Shown here: positions 18,553 to 28,538 of the stretch, piece by piece | Numbering within the stretch: the stretch's first letter is position 1 | Layout of the letters: every line of letters starts with the position of its first letter | Source: Kingdonia uniflora | Taxonomy: Eukaryota; Streptophyta; Magnoliopsida; Ranunculales; Circaeasteraceae | Assembly: GCA_014058105.1 (NCBI GenBank) | Contig: JACGCM010000544.1 | Coordinates: 124,001 to 188,000, forward strand | DNA length: 64,000 bases | Direction of reading: 5' to 3' | Position numbers and translations under genes: made by a program | The notes under the pieces: generated by a model | What the model saw: the letters and a program-made list of their open reading frames with translations, nothing else | Told to the model about the DNA's origin: nothing | Databases searched by the model: none

Positions 18553-19300
18553 GACGCCTGTGGAATATACTCTCGGATGCTAGAGCAACATCCGGATCAT
18601 CCTGAATACTCGTGAGGGTCATCGAATAGATATTCGGAATAGGCAGCGTTGTTGAAGGTTTTTTCAATAATCCCTACAACGTAATCATTCGCAACTGTGC
18701 ACAAGTACGGATAGCACATCTGTCCTGATAGCGGATCAGGGTAGCTCAATATACCGGGTCCCAGATATCTTGATGGACGGTGAGCCTTGACTAGCTAGGA
18801 TGATAGGTAACTCGAATAGAATAGCCCATTCATAAGGGACAGTCTGTCTCGGATGACTTGTGGGACTTAGCGGGGGAGTAGCAGTCCCCCCTGTTCAACC
18901 TTATCTGAAAAAACGGCCCGCATTGCGAAGCAATGTCCCCTGACATTTCCTATGCAAAGAGAATTCATGAACATCCCTTGTGGATTGCCCATGAGCCGGG
19001 GTCCTAGATAACGAAACTATAAAGCATTTATGTCATGGGGAAGTTTGGCCAACTTCCTCTTTAATATAGCTAACAAAGTAAAAAGCTAATTTCCAAAATG
19101 AAACATCAAATGTTGAGACGAGACGTACTCGCTCTTCTCGCCCCCTTAACCAAATCCGTTTTCAACGAAACTTGGCGTGTAGCTATATTAAAATATGTAT
19201 AACATATATCCAAGGTCAGAACTCAAAACGCTCGGGTAAATTTCATTGACGCTTCCTAGTGCGTCACACCCAGGATCTTATATTTTGAGGTGCAAAAATA
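18553..19300. repeat. Probable degraded retroelement sequence
   Basis: This stretch is less AT-rich than its surroundings, has no open frame, and follows directly from the direct repeats. It ends with CTAGTGCGTCACACCCAG. The composition and repeat association suggest a transposon remnant, but I found no terminal repeats, primer-binding site or polyprotein motifs. Confidence 0.3.
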
Positions 19301-19895
19301 TGCCTGATGTGAGACTACTATTAGATTTCTTGCTTCGAGTCAGAGACATCAAAGTGGTTTAGGGTCACATTATAACGAATATGCATCCGATCATTTAGCT
19401 TACGCATCCTAGCTTCAACAAGGAATGCTGGAAGTTGAAGCTAGAAAAGCTCATGCATACTAGCGAGATAAGTTATAATTTACCCTAGTTAGGGTAAAAA
19501 ACACGTCTTGGGTATGAAAGTATTCGATAAAACTCATCAAAAAGTTCAATATATTTAGGTCGACTACTCTCGACTTGTTGTAATAGTAGATCAACACCCA
19601 GTACCTAATTCACTCCTATTTAACCCAAAAAGAAACAAACCAAACCCTATTACATCACATGCATGAAGATTCAGATGGTTTCGTGAAGAAACAATGGCGT
19701 GTTGAGATGAAATTAGGAAAATATTGTTCACCCCTCATGGAAATAATTGCAAAAAGTGTCGTCAAACAATAAACATTTTAATTCTAACAATGTCACACGA
19801 CACTTTATATTAAACTTATTACTCTAGGTGAGAAATATTTGATATCTTCTAAGCTCACCTATAAATCTTTCTTGTTTTTGTTTAGATTCACAAAC
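19301..19895 (+). promoter_or_regulatory. Upstream region of the ABCG gene
   Basis: AT-rich region directly upstream of the ABCG start codon. It presumably contains promoter and 5' UTR. No specific element can be assigned. Confidence 0.35.
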
Positions 19896-22055
19896 ATGTC
19901 CCATAACGATCCTCCACCATCGAGGCGTGACGACCAAGACGACCGGAGAATATCAATGCTACCAACGCTTCGTGTTTCAACTAAATTAGGCCAAATATTA
20001 CGGATTGGAGCTTCAGACGGTCTCGATACGTCTAACCCGGCGCACCATGTAGTTGAGCTAGGTGAAACTAGTACAAAACCACCGCGACGTAATGTTCCCT
20101 TCTTTCTATCCTTCAATGACTTGACCTACAGTGTTGTAACACGACGGGAAATGAATTTTACGACGTCGTTTAGCCGAGAAACCGCGGCGGAAAAAAAGTT
20201 GTCTAATTCGAAAATTTTATTGAATGGTATTTGCGGCGAGGCTAAAGACGGGGAGATATTAGCGGTTCTTGGAGCGAGCGGATCCGGGAAGTCGACGTTG
20301 ATAGACGCACTTGCTAATAGGATAAGGCGGGAGAGTTTGAAGGGGACGTTAACGTTAAACGGGGAACCGTTGGAGTCTAGGCTTTTAAAGGCGATATCAG
20401 CTTATGTAATGCAAGACGATATTTTGTACCCGATGTTAACCGTGGAGGAGACGTTAATTTTTTCGGCTAAATTTAGGTTGCCGCGGTCCCTTTCGGGTTC
20501 GAAGAAGCGAGCGAGAGTTGAAGCGTTGATTGATCAACTTGGGTTACGAAACGCGGCGAAAACGGTTATTGGAGATGAGGTTCATAGGGGTATTTCGGGG
20601 GGTGAGCGACGTCGTGTATCCATCGGGATCGACATAATTCACGACCCCATAATTTTGTTTTTGGACGAACCCACGTCGGGACTTGATTCAACGAGCGCGT
20701 TTATGGTCGTCAAGGTCTTACAAAGGATCGCGCAAAGTGGAAGCATTGTCATTATGTCGGTACATCAACCGAGCTACCGGATCCTAGGATTGGTCGACCG
20801 TGTGCTCTTCCTCTCGAAGGGTCACACGGTGTATAACGGGTCACCGTTGAACCTCCCGCTTTTCTTTTCGGACTTCGGTCATCCGATTCCCGAGAACGAG
20901 AACCGGACCGAGTTCGCCCTTGATCTAATCCGTGAACTCGAAGGGTCGCCCCGCGGAACCAAGTCCCTAGTCGAATTCAACAAATCGTGGCAAACAACCA
21001 AGAATTCTCGGAACCGGTCTAATTCAAAACGATTGTCGCTAAAAAATGCGATTCGAGCGAGTATCTCTAGGGGCAAACTAGTCTCCGGTACTACAAGCGG
21101 ATCTGTCGCAATTTTTGCCAACCCGTGCTGGATCGAGATGATGGTACTAGCCGAACGAAACATAACGAATTCCAAAAGAATGCCGGAACTATTTGTGGTC
21201 CGGTTCGGGGCAGTTATCGTCACGGGGTTTATTTTAGCGACTGTGTTTTGGAAGCTCGATAACACGCCTAGAGGTGTACAAGAACGCCTTAGCGTCTTGG
21301 CGTTCGCAATGTCCACGACCTTCTACACATGCGCGGAATCCCTCCCGGTTTTCCTCCAAGAAAGGTTCATCTTCATGAGAGAAACCGCATACAATTCATA
21401 CCGAAGATCGTCCTACGTTCTCGCGCACGCGATCATGTCCATCCCCATGCTCGTCTTCCTCTCGATTGTATTCGCATTAATTGTATTTTGGGCCACGGGT
21501 CTTGCGGGAGGCTTAGCAGGGTTCACATATTTTTTCGCGGCCTTAGTCGCATCATTCTGGGCCGGTAGTTCTTTCGTAACATTTCTCTCCGCGGTAGTAT
21601 CCCACGTTGTTATCGGTTACGTCGTCGTCGTCTCTAGTCTCGCTTACTTTCTCCTCTTCAGCGGGTTTTTCATTAGTAGAACCCGCATTCCCCCGTACTG
21701 GATTTGGTTCCATTACATCTCCATGGTAAAATACCCGTACGAAGGCGTATTACTAAACGAATTCAACAACCCGCACAAATGTTTTGTACGGGGCATACAA
21801 ACATTCGATAACACGCCCCTTGAGTTGTTTCCGGACGCGATGAAAGTCAAATTGTTGAAGTCGTTGAGCGATTCGCTGAATTTAAACATTAACACGACTA
21901 CGTGCTTGACGACGGGAGTCGATTTATTGAAGAAACAAGGGGTTCATCAGCTAAGTAAATGGAATTGTTTGTTGGTGACTATTGCTTGGGGTTTTTTCTT
22001 TCAAATTTTGTTTTATTTTGCATTGATGTTTGGGAGCAAAAATAAGAGGAGGTAA
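19896..22055 (+). CDS. ABCG half-size transporter (ABCG1/2/6/16/20 clade)
   Basis: Intronless, 719 aa. The start MSHND is preferred over the in-frame ATG at 19839 because family members begin close to such an acidic/proline N-terminus. The nucleotide-binding domain comes first: Walker [10 protein letters not shown] near residues 126-134, the Q-loop in VMQDD near 172, signature [10 protein letters not shown] near 233-242, Walker [13 protein letters not shown] near 253-264 and the switch His in SVHQPS. It is followed by an ABC2 membrane domain with about six helices (roughly residues 440-710) and a C-terminal NKRR. This NBD-TMD order defines the WBC/ABCG half-transporters, which dimerise at the plasma membrane. 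The close relatives it resembles export suberin or cutin/sporopollenin lipid precursors; that substrate is inferred from family. All motifs are intact. Codon choice is richer in CG than in nearby genes. Confidence 0.93.
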   Translation: MSHNDPPPSRRDDQDDRRISMLPTLRVSTKLGQILRIGASDGLDTSNPAHHVVELGETSTKPPRRNVPFFLSFNDLTYSVVTRREMNFTTSFSRETAAEKKLSNSKILLNGICGEAKDGEILAVLGASGSGKSTLIDALANRIRRESLKGTLTLNGEPLESRLLKAISAYVMQDDILYPMLTVEETLIFSAKFRLPRSLSGSKKRARVEALIDQLGLRNAAKTVIGDEVHRGISGGERRRVSIGIDIIHDPIILFLDEPTSGLDSTSAFMVVKVLQRIAQSGSIVIMSVHQPSYRILGLVDRVLFLSKGHTVYNGSPLNLPLFFSDFGHPIPENENRTEFALDLIRELEGSPRGTKSLVEFNKSWQTTKNSRNRSNSKRLSLKNAIRASISRGKLVSGTTSGSVAIFANPCWIEMMVLAERNITNSKRMPELFVVRFGAVIVTGFILATVFWKLDNTPRGVQERLSVLAFAMSTTFYTCAESLPVFLQERFIFMRETAYNSYRRSSYVLAHAIMSIPMLVFLSIVFALIVFWATGLAGGLAGFTYFFAALVASFWAGSSFVTFLSAVVSHVVIGYVVVVSSLAYFLLFSGFFISRTRIPPYWIWFHYISMVKYPYEGVLLNEFNNPHKCFVRGIQTFDNTPLELFPDAMKVKLLKSLSDSLNLNINTTTCLTTGVDLLKKQGVHQLSKWNCLLVTIAWGFFFQILFYFALMFGSKNKRR

Positions 22056-22545
22056 AGATTTGATTCATAGATGCTGAGGAAAAAATAATAATGTAATTTT
22101 AATTAAGCGCGAAATGAGTATTTGTATTTGGAGTTCTTGGTGTAATGAATAATGTTTTTTGCTATTGAAAACTATATATTACCTGGATCGTTTTGAGTAA
22201 TTTGTTCATATAATTTTGAGGCAGATGCTTTAGCCGCAAAAGGTGCACATTTTTTGATTGTTTTGAGTTTTTCGACCCTGGGGCCTAATTTATTTTCATT
22301 TTATTGCTTAAAAAAAACAAAAACTATATATTATATCACAATTATAGAATAAGCATGTTTAGTTTATTCTTCACACTGTGACATTGATCAGAGCAGGATA
22401 TCTTAACTATCTTGTGGTTATCTACAGAAAATAACTCATAGAAGATATTGGAGTTGACTTGAAATCCCAAGGTATTCATCTTGATTCTTTGTTCGTGAGC
22501 CAAAGAATTGCAAAATTTCTAAAATTAATGAGAACTGAAAAAACT
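22056..22545. other. 3' flank of the ABCG gene and start of duplicated segment
   Basis: Probable 3' UTR, then, from about 22330, sequence that is a diverged copy of DNA starting at about 26450 (TTGTGGTTATCTA, GAAGATATTGGA). Confidence 0.45.
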
Positions 22546-22655
22546 CATTAGTTTCCTCCAACACCTTATGTACCCCTACTACTAATATCGAAGGCTTTCT
22601 CATTCCAATGTCAAAAAGAAAAGGAATTTAGGGAGTAAAAGCTGAATGAGTAGGT
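22546..22655 (-). pseudogene. Repeated gene fragment, copy 2 of 4
   Basis: A shortened relative of the fragment at 29058-29222, with the TTTCCTCCAACACCT start and the GAATTTAGGGAGTAAAAGCT end. It lies in the longer diverged duplication 22330-23830 / 26450-27870. Internal deletions make it non-coding. Confidence 0.45.
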
Positions 22656-22820
22656 GCATATATAGAGGTTCACACGCTATCATCATGAAATTTCTTTCGA
22701 CCACGAATGTATGAATTAGGGAACGAGGACGGCATGGTTCGATAACGAACCCTTCACAACCTATTATGCATGAGGATTATATTTAGTAGTGAATGACTTG
22801 GAATACAACATAGCGACTTA

Positions 22821-23741
22821 GAGCATTAGCAGCAGCAGGCTAGCTAAATTAGCCAGCTACATAGGCTTAAAATTTGAGAAAACCTTACATATATCGAGGG
22901 GTAGAAAATTGGTCTTTTGCAGGTTCGGGATGCACCAAAATTTCTGTATTAATTGAGATGGCGCCCAAATCAATTGATGCATAACTATTTATTAAGAAAA
23001 AAAAAAACTTCGCCAATTCAATTGGCATATAACTCTTTATTTTATTTTTATTATTAAGATAGGTTTTGGATTATTTTGTGCGCCACGTGCAGGTGTCACA
23101 CCAATACAATAAAACAATTAAACACAGATTAAACCGTGGGCCACTAACAAACTCTGAACATCATGGCAGCTACAGATAACTACTGATTTTATGAATCGGA
23201 GTGCGATTTGAGGGATAGCTCCCTGAAAAAGAGATTTTTACATAATTTGGATATTTATATTAACGATACCTTTAATAAGTTGGTCAGATCTGTTAGTTTT
23301 AATAAGTTGGCTTCATGCCCTAATTCGACTAGAGCATGTTCTGGACTTAATGAGAAGGCTAAGGAAGCTACAACACTAGAGAGACAAATGGCTCAGGAGG
23401 CTATGGAGAAAGAGAAGAAAAAGCAACTTGCAAAAGACATGACTATTTTCTCTCCCACTTAGTTTTTTGGGCATTTTTGGTTTATTTTTACCCGTGGGTA
23501 TTTATGTTGCGTTGTTCATTTTGTTGCCTCTAAAGGGTTTTGGTGCTCTTAGTTTAGTTTGTAGTGGCTTGGCGTCCAGATGTTAGGCTCTTTCCCCCTC
23601 CCAGTTTGTTATGTAGGAGGTTGGGGTAGTTGTCCCCATCTTGTACCGATTTTTCTTTTATAGGGGGGGTCCCTCCAACCCCAACTTACCTTCCAAAAAA
23701 ATAAATATATATTAACGATATCTAGCCTGCTGCTGATGCTC
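22821..23741. mobile_element. PIF/Harbinger-like MITE, 921 bp
   Basis: The left end GAGCATTAGCAGCAGCAGGC and right end GCCTGCTGCTGATGCTC are inverted repeats, flanked by TTA on each side (22818-22820, 23742-23744). A shorter, more degraded copy occupies the same relative position at 27307-27779, so the insertion predates the segmental duplication. The small reading frame at 23208-23462 lies inside the element and has no recognisable domain. Confidence 0.75.
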
Positions 23742-23744
23742 TTA

Positions 23745-24935
23745 CGAACATTCCGTTCATCCAGAGTCAAACTCATACATCTGTTTCGAGGCATGGTCCC
23801 AAACTGCTACAAGTTTCAATGTATATACATTTTGATCCAACATTTTTTTTGATAAACAATGGCCTCTCTCTCTCTAGGGTTCTGAGAGAGATCTTTGATC
23901 TCGATTTTCTCCGCAATCTCCAATGGCGGAACTCGACTCTATCCTGGATCGTTGTTGGGTAATCATCATTGTTGATCAACCAATTAGGGTATATGGATTA
24001 AAATGGTTGAGGTTGTAATTAATCGATCGAGTTATCTCTAGCAATTCAAAGGTTTAGATTATTAATTCTTTGTGTCATCATTGTAAGGATTTAGATCATC
24101 GTTCTAGGTTCAAGTCAGTTTTAATCTCCACGGGAACTCATTTTCCTTTTTCCTTTTTCTTTTTAAGGTCTTTGGTTTAGATTCAAGGGTTTTTGATATG
24201 GAATTTTGTGATTATGGGTTTGAGATTGGAGTTTTAAGATTTAAGGGCTTCAATGTAAGGATATCGATGGTGTTTGTATGCCGAATTCCCCAATACTTTG
24301 TGGATAACGGGGAACTAATGAACGAAGATATTGGAAGCATATATACCACCTTAGTATTTTGTGGCTTTGCTCATTTGAATTCAATTATTGGTTAAGCTTT
24401 GGATTTTAAAGATATTATAGGCTCCAAATTTTGTTTCTTCCTAATTCGTCAACTATGAGCACCAAAGACTCTAAAGTTATCAAGGATTTGGTACACGGAT
24501 ATGAGTTGAAAGCGTACATAAACTATGTTTTGGAGGGAAAGGATGCACAAATCAAGGCTACAAGGCTAAGATGATGCAAGCTATAAGGCTAGAGGGAAGA
24601 TCAAAGTTGCTACAAGTAATATGGTCACAAGAGAACACCTTCATCAAAAAATTGTCAAGGTTAGATGGCATGGTTATCCAAAAATCATGATATTCAAGTA
24701 TATCACATGCACACATCATACGAATAAAGCCAAACTATTTTTAAGCTATGCGAGGTTGCAAAGATACGAGACCTTAATAACGGTAAGGCAAGAACCACAC
24801 AACAACAAAATATATATAATGTCGAAAGCACCTTGACTTATTCACCGTGATTGGGTTTTCTTTTCTACTTTCTGTAACTATGATACATTTGAATTGAGTT
24901 TGGTAGACATATTTTGTAGCGTCGAAGGCACGTTA
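23745..24935. other. Intergenic DNA with one orphan exon-like start
   Basis: The rest of the duplicated segment runs to about 23830. A leader-like stretch and possible first exon lie at 23860-23967 (listed separately). From 24000 to 24935 I see only short reading frames without family similarity. Confidence 0.4.
23923..23958 (+). pseudogene. Orphan first-exon-like fragment
   Basis: A CT-rich leader (TCTCTCTCTCTCTAGGGTT) is followed by ATGGCGGAACTCGACTC, reading MAELDSILDRCW, and then a donor-like GG|GTAATC. The context looks like a genuine plant 5' UTR plus first coding exon, but no matching downstream exon was found before 24840. It may be a gene fragment carried by a transposon or left from a deletion. 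The gene is not recognised. Confidence 0.25.
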
Positions 24936-25652
24936 GAGCATCCACAACAGTCTATCCAAAACTTCTTTTAGGGAGACAAAATAATAAAATAGTTTTTATA
25001 GGCTCCCTATCCCTATTTTTTTCTTTCTCTCTCCTCAAGTATGGAGAGTCTAGAGAAATATTTGGCCAGCCACGTAGGACTCTTATATTACGTGTCAAGT
25101 TACTTTAGATGTGAAAAGGAAAGGAAAGAAAATTGTTTTTTAACATAACTAATTTGAAGTGGTTTAGGTAGTTAATTTTGTGATGTGGCTCCTTTTTGTA
25201 GGGAGTCTGCTATATTCACAACATCAAAGTTGGGTAGAAACTCCTCAAAAGTACTCTCTATTAGAGCATCTAGTGTAGGCTCTCTATAGTTAAAATAAAG
25301 ATGACAAAATACTAAAAATCATATGTTTAGCATCTCCAATAGGGTAGTTATTTTAGGCTTCAATACTCTCTCTCCTGAAAAAAAATTGGGTGGCCACCTA
25401 TGACAACTTTATTACTGAAAAACTTTTTTTTAACTAAAATCAATACGTATAGAGTGTTTGAAAAAGTTAAAACTATTTTTTTTTAACCTTTTTTGTTTAC
25501 AGGTCATACTTTTCTTTTGACATAGAGTAGTTTTTGGGAGTCTATTTTTTATTTTTATTTTCAAATATCACTTTCCAACTCATCTTACGAGCTATACTTT
25601 AATTAGCTAGGCTACACCTGATGCTCTTATAGAGAAGTTGTTGAGGATGCTC
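24936..25652. mobile_element. Outer PIF/Harbinger-like MITE (host of a nested one)
   Basis: The left end GAGCATCCACAACAGTCT and right end AAGTTGTTGAGGATGCTC are inverted repeats with TTA at both flanks (24933-24935, 25653-25655). A second element of the same type is inserted at 25264-25626; removing it restores a continuous MITE of about 350 bp. Confidence 0.65.
25264..25626. mobile_element. Inner PIF/Harbinger-like MITE (nested)
   Basis: The left end GAGCATCTAGTGTAGGCTC and right end GGCTACACCTGATGCTC are inverted repeats. TTA lies on both sides (25261-25263, 25627-25629). It sits entirely inside the outer MITE 24936-25652 and is therefore the younger insertion. Confidence 0.65.
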
Positions 25653-25691
25653 TTAAGGTATTCAACGTGGCAAGCCATGGGTAGTACTAGT

Positions 25692-26432
25692 TGTAATGGA
25701 CTTATTTCTAAACCCCGTACTCAGTACGGTATCCGAACTGATATAGCTCGGATCAACAACAATCCAAGACCTAAGAACAGAAAGTCCTGATGAAAACGGC
25801 ATCGCCTACAGTTCGGAGACTTTGAAGCATTTTCTAAACTCACACTACAGAAGATATTCCTCTATTCATCAAATAGCTCGCATACATGCGAACTCCACAA
25901 GAGTTCGTATCTTCTCCAAACGGTCTGAAGTGCAATTAAGAAGGCCGTTACAGATCAGCAAATATCAAATATCAAGACGTTACAGGAAATCTCATCAAAG
26001 CTCATCAAGTTCAGACGATCATAACGTTTATCAAATATCAGGGCGTTACAGGAAATCTCATCAAAGCTCATCAAGTTCAGACGACCATAACGTTCATCAT
26101 TAAATGTACCCAGCGGTCGTATTATAAGACCTATAAGTAGCTACCTGGAGAGGGATGTTAAAGAGATGGAGGGCTAGTTCTTACGCATAACATACTTAGA
26201 GAAGATTACACTTGTATTTTTTGTAATCACTCCACTTTCTCTCTGTAACAACTAGTCAATCGTAATACAACACTCTCTTTTTTCAAAATCCTCACTACAG
26301 GTCGTGGTTTTTAACCTATTGAAAGGTTTTTCACGCTAGATACTGTGTCATTTACTCTCGTACTTGCATAATATCTGTTCTTTACACTGGTGTAAGACGT
26401 GTTTTTGACCTACTAGAAAACAGGTCATTACA
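25692..26432 (+). mobile_element. Solo LTR, 741 bp
   Basis: Starts TGTAATGG and ends GGTCATTACA, giving an inverted TGTAATG/CATTACA terminus. It is flanked by a perfect 5-bp target duplication CTAGT (25687-25691 and 26433-26437). No internal domain or second LTR is present, which is the signature of unequal recombination between the LTRs of a complete element. It contains a TATA-like TATTATAAG near 26118 and a CT-rich tract downstream, consistent with an LTR promoter in + orientation, plus two 66-bp direct repeats at about 25970-26101. Confidence 0.85.
25970..26101 (+). repeat. Two 66-bp tandem repeats inside the solo LTR
   Basis: The block CGTTACAGGAAATCTCATCA through AGTTCAGACGA.CATAACG occurs twice with a 66-bp period. 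The copies differ at only a few positions. It lies upstream of the TATA-like motif, where plant LTRs often carry repeated enhancer-like elements. Confidence 0.8.
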
Positions 26433-26437
26433 CTAGT

Positions 26438-27306
26438 ATATCACTATTATAGAAGAAACTTGTACTGAGAAGTATTTAGTTTATTTTTCACATAAATAGA
26501 GATAGTTCAACTAAGCTATTTATACAAAGATTGTAGATACAATAAATCTTAAATATATGTTGTGGTTATCTATCGAGAGTATCTCTTCAGAGAAGATATT
26601 GGAATTCACTTTGGATTAACCCACAATTATCTCTTTTACACCACATTAGCACTCCATTTCAATTATTTAACACATATTTGATCAGCAGGATGGACATTGA
26701 AATGGGTTCTTGGAAAAACTTAGTTCAAGAGTTATACCGTTACTAAAACGATAAGAAGAAGTAAAACTAGAAAACAAGATAATAGTTTATCAAACAATAT
26801 ATGAGCTTGAACGAGTTCTGGTTCAAATCCATTCAGAATAGTCCAACCAAGTTTGACCCTAGTTGGCCTAGTTTTTATGATTGCCTAACAAACCGAGAGT
26901 TAAAGTGGATAATTTTCCGCATACCGCTAAAGAAACGCCAAGTTTTTAGAATTAGTGAGAAAAGACAAAACTATTTAGTTTCCTCCAACACCTCAATGTC
27001 CATAAAGTTTCCTCAATGTCCATAAAGTTTACAGACTATTGAGTAGTCTTGAGAATAAAAATGTCCCAACTAATATCGATGGCTTTTTCATTCCAATATC
27101 AAAAGAAATGGAATTTAGGGAGTAAGAGCTGAATGACCAGGTGTTTATAGAAAGGTTCACCCACTATCGTCATGAAATATTTTTGTCAATCACGAATGTA
27201 TGAATTGGAATGAAGACTACATGGTCTGATAATAAACCCCTCACAACTTGTTCTGCATGAGAATTTGTTTAGTAGTGAATGACTTGGAATACAACATAGC
27301 GACTTA
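26438..27306. other. Second copy of the 22.3-kb segment
   Basis: From about 26450 this is the diverged partner of 22330-22820, including GTTGTGGTTATCTA, GAAGATATTGGA, gene-fragment copy 3 (26977-27143) and GACTTGGAATACAACATAGC just before the MITE. No intact gene. Confidence 0.55.
26977..27143 (-). pseudogene. Repeated gene fragment, copy 3 of 4
   Basis: Contains TTTCCTCCAACACCTCAATG, a small internal direct repeat (GTCCATAAAGTTTCCTCAAT region), ATCGATGGCTTTTTCATTCC and GGAATTTAGGGAGTAAGAGC. On the minus strand it corresponds to the same exon-like sequence as at 29058-29222, but it is disrupted. Confidence 0.45.
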
Positions 27307-27779
27307 AAGCATCAGCAATAGTAGGTTGACTAGATTAGTCAGTCATATAAGCTTAAAATCTGAGAAAACCCGAGGGGTAGAAAATTGGTCTTTTGCACGC
27401 TAGGGATGCACCAAAATTTTATGTCAATTGAGATTGTGCCCAAATCAATTGACGCATAACTATTTATTTAAAACAAAATAAAAAAAAATACACTACTCAT
27501 TCAATTGTCATACAATTCTTTATTTAATTTTTAATTTTTAATTTATTATTAAGGTGGGTTTTAAATTATTTTGTGTGCCACGTACATGGCACACAAACAA
27601 AATAAAAATTAAAAAATTAAACAAAGATTAAACTGTGGGCCTCTAACCAACTCTGAACATCATAGCATCGCCACAAGTAGCTACTGATTTTATGAATCGA
27701 ATTACAATTTGAGCGATAGTTGTCCAGAAAAAGAGGTTTTTATATAATTTGGATCACTATATTAGCTACTGTTATACTC
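27307..27779. mobile_element. Degraded PIF/Harbinger-like MITE
   Basis: Shorter relative of 22821-23741 at the same relative place in the duplicated segment. Ends are AAGCATCAGCAATAGTAGG and AGCTACTGTTATACTC with TTA on both sides. Shares GAGGGGTAGAAAATTGGTCT with the longer copy but lacks several hundred bases of its interior. Confidence 0.6.
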
Positions 27780-27974
27780 TTACGAACATCCCGTTCGTCC
27801 AGAGTCGAACTCATGACATCTACTTCTTGAGACATGATTCCAAACTGCTACTACTTTCAATATATATACATTTTACTCTTGTAAGACACGTGGCACTCAT
27901 ACAGAGGACGAACCTTATCTAAAATACCAAATAAGGAGAAAAAAAAGAAGAAAAAAATATATCCAGGGAGAAAA

Positions 27975-28538
27975 ATGGCATTCACGTCATCATCCCTGCA
28001 ATTCTCCATCCCCCTCTCAAAACCAACACCCAAATTCCCAAACTATCCCTACTCAATACCACCAACAAAAAAACCTATTTTATCTTTCACCACCAAAGCC
28101 CAACAAGAGTCCTCCCAAACACCCGAAACGAAACCCGATACCGAACCCGATACCGATAATTTCGAAAACCGGCTCACAAATATCCGACTCCGTTATAAAA
28201 GCGGAACGGGCAAAAAAGCGGAAGTGAGAAAGAGTAAGAAATCGAAGGCAACCGGTGGAGCCGGTAACAACAACGTATTTCTCCCACCGGTCCCACTAAA
28301 GGAACCGGTATCAGCCGGTTTAAAAGTTGGGTTTGGGTTTAACCCGTATACGGAGCGGTTAAATGGGAGATTAGCGGGTTTGGGTTTAACCGCTTTGCTA
28401 TTGGTTGAGTTGGGTTCGGGTGAGAGCGTGTTGAGGTATCATACACCAAGTATTGTGTTTATTCAGTTGTATTTTGTTGTTGCTTTAGTGGCCTTGTTTA
28501 TTAAGTTTGAGAAAGAGAGTGTAAGTATTTGGCCTTAG
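27975..28538 (+). CDS. Plastid-type small membrane protein with LHC-like ExxNGRxA helix
   Basis: Single exon, 187 aa. Residues 1 to about 42 are Ser/Thr/Pro-rich with basic residues and almost no acid, as in chloroplast transit peptides. A low-complexity Glu/Thr/Pro stretch follows, then a basic region near residues 75-92. The C-terminal third has two hydrophobic helices: one at about 130-147 starting within ERLNGRLAGLGLTALLLVE (residues 127-145), and one at about 158-177. The ExxNGRxA pattern is the chlorophyll-binding motif of the LHC/ELIP/one-helix superfamily, so a thylakoid light-harvesting-like protein is the best guess. The second helix lacks that motif. I cannot assign a named family member; an unrelated thylakoid protein with a chance match is possible. 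The reading frame is intact and the ATG follows an A-rich leader. Confidence 0.75.
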   Translation: MAFTSSSLQFSIPLSKPTPKFPNYPYSIPPTKKPILSFTTKAQQESSQTPETKPDTEPDTDNFENRLTNIRLRYKSGTGKKAEVRKSKKSKATGGAGNNNVFLPPVPLKEPVSAGLKVGFGFNPYTERLNGRLAGLGLTALLLVELGSGESVLRYHTPSIVFIQLYFVVALVALFIKFEKESVSIWP

